Assembly (NCBI GenBank): GCA_903910495.1
Contig: CAIVZW010000770.1
Span: 1-9,872, forward strand
Length of the DNA stretch: 9,872 nt
Origin: an uncultured beta proteobacterium
GTDB lineage: Bacteria; Pseudomonadota; Gammaproteobacteria; Burkholderiales; Rhodocyclaceae
Reading direction: 5' to 3'
Part shown: positions 6,674-9,872 of the stretch, one piece after another
Layout of the letters: each line of letters begins with the position of its first letter
How positions within the stretch are numbered: position 1 is the stretch's first letter
Translations under genes and position numbers: made by a program
The notes under the pieces: model-generated
The model's database searches: none
What the model saw: only the letters and a program-made list of their open reading frames with translations
What the model was told of the DNA's origin: nothing

Positions 6674-7069
6674 TCAACGTTCAGGTGAAATCATTTTCGC
6701 CAGCAAGCCCTTGATTTCTTCAGCCAGGGCTCGTCGGTCGAGTATTTCGGGTTTGGCCGCCAAGCGTAATATCACATCACGCGAAGGCAACAGGCAACGA
6801 ATCATGCGGAAGTGCTCTCGTACCAGGCGCCGAATCAGGTTTCGATCGACAGAACGACGCAGAAGCCGTTTAGCGACAACCAAACCCAACCTTGCGCCTG
6901 ACACTTCTTCAGCCGCCCGAAGGCGGTAATGTAACAGGAAATGCCGACTCTTCAGTGCCTTCCTGAATGCAAAAACGGATGAAAATTCATCCGTTTTTGT
7001 CAGTCGAAAACACTTGGGGAACACCGCAGATGATTCTTGGTGCTCGCCCTTCAGTTGCTTGGCGCTCAA
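6674..7069 (-). CDS. rnpA: Ribonuclease P protein component, about 131 aa (start uncertain)
   Basis: RnpA binds the catalytic RNA of RNase P and helps remove 5' leaders from precursor tRNAs. The family core is present: [13 protein letters not shown] (21-33), the RNA-binding helix [13 protein letters not shown] (76-88) with the RNR-type arginines, and [10 protein letters not shown] (59-68). The start is unclear. TTG 7067-7069 overlaps the rpmH stop as TTGA and gives 131 aa, while GTG 7022-7024 gives 116 aa and begins just before [13 protein letters not shown]. Neither has a strong ribosome site, and I prefer the overlapping TTG for coupling to rpmH. A striking palindrome lies in its coding sequence at 6971-6998. 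Confidence 0.95.
   Translation of the reverse strand: MSAKQLKGEHQESSAVFPKCFRLTKTDEFSSVFAFRKALKSRHFLLHYRLRAAEEVSGARLGLVVAKRLLRRSVDRNLIRRLVREHFRMIRCLLPSRDVILRLAAKPEILDRRALAEEIKGLLAKMISPER
6971..6998 (-). terminator. Near-perfect 28-bp palindrome inside rnpA, terminator-like attenuator candidate
   Basis: The arm AAAAACGGATGAA (6971-6983) is the exact reverse complement of 6986-6998, with only two bases between them. In the minus-strand RNA the stem AAAAACGGATG/CATCCGUUUUU closes on an AAUUUU loop and ends in five U, which is the shape of an intrinsic terminator. It lies within codons for the conserved KTDEFSSVF segment of RnpA, about 70 nt after the rpmH stop. It could lower transcription of rnpA, yidD, yidC and mnmE relative to rpmH when ribosomes do not cover it. 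The structure is seen directly; the regulatory role is inferred. Confidence 0.55.
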
Positions 7070-7200
7070 ACGGCCAAACGATGACGACCCTTGGCACGAC
7101 GAGCGCGAATTACAGCACGACCGCCACGGGTAGCCATACGAACGAGAAAGCCGTGGGTACGCTTGCGACGAATTACCGACGGTTGATAGGTACGTTTCAT
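7066..7200 (-). CDS. rpmH: 50S ribosomal protein L34, 44 aa
   Basis: The translation starts [20 protein letters not shown] and continues [20 protein letters not shown] to LAV, a full-length L34 with its normal basic composition. L34 is a late-assembling protein of the large ribosomal subunit. ATG 7198-7200 has AAGGG 7 nt upstream. The TGA stop (7066-7068) overlaps the rnpA TTG start candidate. It is the first gene of the leftward operon, with a strong promoter candidate at 7238-7267. Confidence 0.98.
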   Translation of the reverse strand: MKRTYQPSVIRRKRTHGFLVRMATRGGRAVIRARRAKGRHRLAV

Positions 7201-7237
7201 TATTAAACCCTTGAAGTCATTGCAAAGTAAACGCGTA

Positions 7238-7267
7238 ATTAGACATGGTTAGGATTGCTCTTGTCAA
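7238..7267 (-). promoter_or_regulatory. Promoter candidate of rpmH operon (TTGACA-N18-TCTAAT)
   Basis: On the minus strand a full consensus TTGACA (7267-7262) is followed after 18 nt by TCTAAT (7243-7238), five of six matches. Transcription would start near 7230, leaving a leader of about 30 nt before rpmH. This is the strongest promoter match I see in the window and fits a highly expressed ribosomal protein gene. Confidence 0.65.
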
Positions 7268-7287
7268 GTCTAAATTATTATTTAAGC

Positions 7288-7296
7288 TGTGGATAA
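7288..7296 (-). promoter_or_regulatory. Consensus DnaA box in the rpmH/dnaA spacer
   Basis: TGTGGATAA on the plus strand is the complement of the perfect box TTATCCACA. It lies about 20 bp upstream of the rpmH -35 element and about 210 bp before the dnaA start. A single box here fits autoregulation of dnaA by DnaA, known in several bacteria. It could also be part of a bipartite origin with the boxes after dnaA. Confidence 0.75.
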
Positions 7297-7505
7297 CTTT
7301 CATCTGACGAGTTAGAATCACATACTTTCTGTGTCTGCAACTGCCCGATAAATGCAATAAAAAGCAGGAATATTCAAACCCTGCCCAAACCCATTTTTTT
7401 TTAATCATACCTCTTGCTTTGGCCTGAATGTATGTGCAGAAATTGCAGACTTCCACCAGCTATGTTACGGCAGCAATTGATCGGGATTGTTTTGAACCAC
7501 AAGTG

Positions 7506-8918
7506 ATGAGTAGCTTCTGGACATCCTGCTTGAGCCAGTTCGAACAAGAACTTCCTCCTCAGCAATTCAATACCTGGATTCGACCACTTCGTCTTGAAGG
7601 TGAGGACGATCTGGAGAATGGTCTGCGTCTTCTTGCGCCCAACGGATTTATTCTTAAATGGGTAAAGGAACGTTACCTGACTCGCATTGAAGAACTTGGC
7701 AGTGCATTTTTCTCTGCCCCTGTAAGTGTTTCTTTGATTCTCGGCGAACGTCAGGCAGCGCCGGTCAATCAGGTGCATTTACCCTCAGTCAGCTCAGCAG
7801 CACCCCGAATCGCAGGTGGCGCGCTCAACAATGTTCAATACAAGGCACCTGCTGTATTTGAACGCCCGCTTGAGAAACCCCGCTCTTCCTACGACAAATC
7901 CCGGCTAATCCCTGGCTTTACTTTCGAAAACTTGATTGTTGGTAAAGCCAACGATCTTGCGCGGGCCGCCTCGGTTCAAGTAGCGATCAATCCTGGCGGT
8001 GCGGCCTATAATCCGATGTTTATTTACGGCGGCACCGGGCTTGGAAAAACTCACCTTATCCATGCGATAGGCAATCACATCCTTGAACAGAATCCTGAAA
8101 AGGTGGTTCGTTATGTCCACGCCGAGGATTATTATTCTGATGTGGTTCGTGCCTATCAGACCAAGTCATTTGATGTTTTTAAACGATCCTACCGTTCGCT
8201 TGATGTCCTTCTGCTCGATGACGTTCAGTTCTTTAACGGGAAAAACCGGACCCAGGAAGAATTCTTTTTTGTTTTTAACGCACTGATTGAAGCAAGGAAG
8301 CAAATTGTAATTAGTTGTGATACTTATCCAAAAAATATTTCAGGTCTTGAAGACCGTTTGATTACCCGATTTGATTGGGGTCTTACGGTTCAAATCGAAC
8401 CGCCTGAGATTGAAATGCGTGTCGCAATACTGAAAAAAAAAGCTGAGGTGGAAGACGTAAGACTTGATGATGAAGTTGCCTTTTACATTGCCAAACATCT
8501 TAGATCAAATGTGCGTGAGCTTGAGGGTGCACTGAAGAAGGTTCTTGCTTACGCTTCTTTCCATGGTCAAAAAATTGAACTGGACCTTGCAAAAGAATCA
8601 CTTAAGGATCTTATCGGTGCAGTCAACCAACAGATTACCGTTGAGAATATTCAGAAGACAGTAGCTGATTATTTCAAACTCAAGGTTGCAGATCTTTTTT
8701 CAAAAAAACGGACGCGTCAGATTGCCAGGCCACGGCAAGTTGCTATGTGGTTAGCAAAAAATCTGACTTCGCAAAGTTACCCTTCGATTGGTGATGCTTT
8801 TGGTGGCCGTGACCATACAACTGTTCTACACGCTGTACGCACCATCGAAACGCTTCGTGCCAAAGACAATGAGTTAAATCATGATGTACACGTGTTATTA
8901 CAAGTACTAAAGAGCTAA
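7506..8918 (+). CDS. dnaA: Chromosomal replication initiator protein DnaA, 470 aa
   Basis: DnaA binds DnaA boxes, oligomerises with ATP, melts oriC and recruits the replicative helicase. Domain I (about 1-80) starts FWTSCLSQFEQELPPQQFNTWI, split here as residues 4-25. Domain II (about 80-130) is a short variable linker. The AAA+ domain has Walker A GGTGLGKT (175-182), Walker B LLLDDVQF (235-242), the RLITRFDWGL segment (284-293) and sensor II VRELEGAL (336-343). Domain IV carries the DNA-binding signature GGRDHTTVLHA (433-443). I chose ATG 7506-7508, since family members begin there; the frame extends 26 codons upstream without homology. The ribosome site is poor. Nine consecutive A at 8433-8441 encode Lys310-312. 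G+C is low compared with the left half of the window. Confidence 0.98.
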   Translation: MSSFWTSCLSQFEQELPPQQFNTWIRPLRLEGEDDLENGLRLLAPNGFILKWVKERYLTRIEELGSAFFSAPVSVSLILGERQAAPVNQVHLPSVSSAAPRIAGGALNNVQYKAPAVFERPLEKPRSSYDKSRLIPGFTFENLIVGKANDLARAASVQVAINPGGAAYNPMFIYGGTGLGKTHLIHAIGNHILEQNPEKVVRYVHAEDYYSDVVRAYQTKSFDVFKRSYRSLDVLLLDDVQFFNGKNRTQEEFFFVFNALIEARKQIVISCDTYPKNISGLEDRLITRFDWGLTVQIEPPEIEMRVAILKKKAEVEDVRLDDEVAFYIAKHLRSNVRELEGALKKVLAYASFHGQKIELDLAKESLKDLIGAVNQQITVENIQKTVADYFKLKVADLFSKKRTRQIARPRQVAMWLAKNLTSQSYPSIGDAFGGRDHTTVLHAVRTIETLRAKDNELNHDVHVLLQVLKS

Positions 8919-8984
8919 TGCAGATATGTATAACCATGCGAGATTGCTGTGTGTATATAGTGAATATGTATTGAAATCCTAGGT

Positions 8985-8993
8985 TGTTGATAA
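8985..8993 (-). promoter_or_regulatory. DnaA box, one mismatch (TTATCAACA)
   Basis: Plus-strand TGTTGATAA reads TTATCAACA on the minus strand, differing from TTATCCACA at one central base. It faces the perfect box at 9005-9013 in the opposite orientation, with 11 bp between them. Confidence 0.5.
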
Positions 8994-9004
8994 GTTATTA
9001 GTTT

Positions 9005-9013
9005 TTATCCACA
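9005..9013 (+). promoter_or_regulatory. Consensus DnaA box TTATCCACA
   Basis: A perfect match to the DnaA box on the plus strand, 87 bp after the dnaA stop, followed directly by the most AT-rich part of the spacer. This makes it the best anchor for an origin in this window. Confidence 0.75.
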
Positions 9014-9042
9014 TGTCCATACAGACTTTTAACTTCTCAAAA

Positions 9043-9084
9043 ATCTAATTTATCTAATTGAAATATAACGATAAGAATTAGATA
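9043..9084. repeat. Three copies of ATCTAATT: two direct, one inverted
   Basis: ATCTAATT occurs at 9043-9050 and again at 9052-9059, and its complement AATTAGAT lies at 9076-9083. The second and third copies extend to 9-bp arms (TATCTAATT at 9051-9059, AATTAGATA at 9076-9084) around a 16-nt spacer. The cluster lies in the AT-rich part of the dnaA-dnaN spacer, just after the perfect DnaA box. It may belong to a DNA unwinding element or bind a regulator of dnaN. Confidence 0.5.
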
Positions 9085-9128
9085 TACACAGAATTGTTCT
9101 TGATATTATCTTTATAGGATTTATATAT

Positions 9129-9872
9129 ATGCTTCTTATTAAAACCAATCGCGATACGCTTCTTGCCCCTTTGCAATCAGTGTCAGGTATTGTGGAGAAG
9201 CGACATACTTTGCCTATTTTGTCGAATGTTTTGCTTGAGAAGAAAGGTGAAACTCTCACCTTATTGGCAACTGATATAGAAATTCAGATAACAACTTCTA
9301 CCGCTAGTACGTCCGTTGATGGGGATGGTGCGGTGACTGTCGGGGCTCGAAAATTGCAAGATATTTTGCGTTCCTTGCCTGATACCGCTGAAGTCAGCTT
9401 GAATCTTGATGACAAACGATTGCAAGTTCGGGCTGGAAAAAGTCGTTTCACACTACAAACCTTACCAGCTGAAGATTTTCCACGAATGGTGATTTTAGAA
9501 GGTGATTCAATAAAATTTTCTGTGACGCAAAAGCAATTTCGTCAGTTATTAGTACAAACCCAGTTTTCAATGGCAGCTCAGGATGTTCGTTATTATCTTA
9601 ATGGTTTGTTGCTGTTGGTTGAAGGTAACGAGTTGCGTGCTGTTGCAACAGATGGACATCGCCTAGCTTATGCCAGCATACAGCTTGAGGGTGAGGTAGC
9701 GCCAACGCGTCAGGAACTCATCTTGCCGCGTAAAACAGTGCTCGAATTGAATCGATTGCTTGTAGATAACGATGAACCGTTGAATATTGAATTATCTCCA
9801 AATCAGATTCGTTTCCAATTCGGCCATATCAAACTTGTTTCAAAGTTGATTGATGGGAAATTTCCTGATTAC
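9129..9872 (+). CDS. dnaN: DNA polymerase III beta subunit (sliding clamp), N-terminal 248 residues; 3' end outside window
   Basis: The clamp encircles DNA and tethers polymerase III and other partners. The translation opens MLLIKTNRDTLLAPLQSVSG and IVEKRHTLPILSNVLLE, typical of DnaN. It continues with LLATDIEI (45-52), LPAEDFPRM (111-119), VRYYLNGLLL (152-161) and ATDGHRLAYA (172-181), and is still open at the window end (KLVSKLIDGKFPDY). A full protein is about 367 aa, so roughly two thirds (the first domain and most of the second) is seen. The ATG at 9129-9131 is preceded by TAGGAT about 8 nt upstream. The gene is 210 bp after dnaA on the same strand. Sampled G+C is about 37%, the lowest in the window. 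Confidence 0.97.
   Translation, partial: MLLIKTNRDTLLAPLQSVSGIVEKRHTLPILSNVLLEKKGETLTLLATDIEIQITTSTASTSVDGDGAVTVGARKLQDILRSLPDTAEVSLNLDDKRLQVRAGKSRFTLQTLPAEDFPRMVILEGDSIKFSVTQKQFRQLLVQTQFSMAAQDVRYYLNGLLLLVEGNELRAVATDGHRLAYASIQLEGEVAPTRQELILPRKTVLELNRLLVDNDEPLNIELSPNQIRFQFGHIKLVSKLIDGKFPDY

Larger units (their letters stand above)
7201..7505. other. Divergent rpmH/dnaA intergenic region
   Basis: This 305-bp stretch separates the divergent rpmH and dnaA start codons. It holds the rpmH promoter candidate (7238-7267) and one consensus DnaA box (7288-7296). A run of nine T at 7394-7402 is preceded by a weak GCAGG/CCTGC pairing. I could not settle on a dnaA promoter. A reading frame in phase with dnaA opens at 7428, but the DnaA family start is at 7506, so 7428-7505 is most likely leader. 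Confidence 0.6.
8919..9128. other. dnaA-dnaN spacer, candidate oriC element
   Basis: This 210-bp stretch is very AT-rich, especially 9027-9128. It holds a perfect DnaA box at 9005-9013, a one-mismatch box at 8985-8993 on the other strand, and a weaker ATATACACA at 9082-9090. Three copies of ATCTAATT lie at 9043-9083. Boxes beside an AT-rich unwinding region between dnaA and dnaN is a common origin layout. The switch in gene direction between rpmH and dnaA also places the origin near here. Two good boxes are few, so this may be only part of the origin or a dnaN control region. Confidence 0.5.

Noticed and set aside
7356..7402. Possible terminator upstream of dnaA (GCAGG/CCTGC pairing followed by nine T)
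   Set aside because: The stem is only 5 bp with an 11-nt loop, and the T-run begins about 10 nt after it. This is too weak to call.
7428..7505. Upstream extension of dnaA by 26 codons
   Set aside because: DnaA proteins begin at the segment starting MSSFWTSCLSQFEQ. The extra residues show no resemblance, and the region belongs to the leader.
9050..9259. Minus-strand open frame across the dnaN start
   Set aside because: It overlaps the clear dnaN start and the AT-rich spacer, and has no ribosome site or domain.
1..9872. Mobile elements, CRISPR arrays, tRNA, rRNA, toxin-antitoxin or phage genes
   Set aside because: I looked for these on both strands and saw no transposase, regular spaced repeats, tRNA-like folds or related proteins.

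Overview
The window spans the start of a bacterial chromosome around dnaA. Five genes in the order rpmH-rnpA-yidD-yidC-mnmE run leftward, and dnaA-dnaN run rightward. This divergent layout is classic for Proteobacteria. The protein sequences (for example the RnpA stretch [10 protein letters not shown], the YidC start [16 protein letters not shown] and the DnaA start MSSFWTSCLSQFEQELP) look betaproteobacterial. Something near the Rhodocyclales is my best guess from memory, and I cannot place it lower than class with confidence.

Left part (1-2585, minus strand): an aldehyde dehydrogenase gene is followed by a thiamine-diphosphate 2-oxoacid dehydrogenase E1 alpha gene that runs off the left edge. 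They are probably one catabolic operon, with a promoter candidate and an inverted repeat in the AT-rich spacer at 2586-2856. Their substrate cannot be read from the window.

Middle (2857-3413, minus): a small VOC (glyoxalase/dioxygenase superfamily) gene starts at GTG 3303. It has its own promoter candidate, in which a perfect 14-bp palindrome fills most of the -35/-10 spacer. A hairpin covers the mnmE stop codon just upstream.

Core cluster (3414-7200, minus): ribosomal protein L34, the RNase P protein, YidD, YidC and the tRNA-modifying GTPase MnmE. The genes are tightly packed or overlapping: rpmH/rnpA overlap by 4 nt, rnpA/yidD are 4 nt apart, yidD/yidC 24 nt apart, and yidC/mnmE overlap by 35 nt. 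A strong promoter candidate precedes rpmH. A near-perfect 28-bp palindrome ending in a T-run lies inside the 5' part of rnpA and looks like an intrinsic terminator or attenuator between rpmH and the rest of the operon.

Right part (7201-9872, plus): a divergent 305-bp spacer with one consensus DnaA box, then dnaA (470 aa). Next comes a very AT-rich 210-bp spacer with DnaA boxes and a repeated 8-mer (a candidate oriC element), then the first 248 codons of dnaN. Base composition falls steadily from left to right: in sampled 60-base rows G+C is 41/60 in the E1 gene, 26/60 in dnaA and 22/60 in dnaN.

Most of the window is ordinary core genome. I see no mobile element, CRISPR array, tRNA, rRNA or clearly new multi-gene system. 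The points most worth checking are the hairpin in rnpA, the palindrome in the VOC promoter and the repeats in the dnaA-dnaN spacer.
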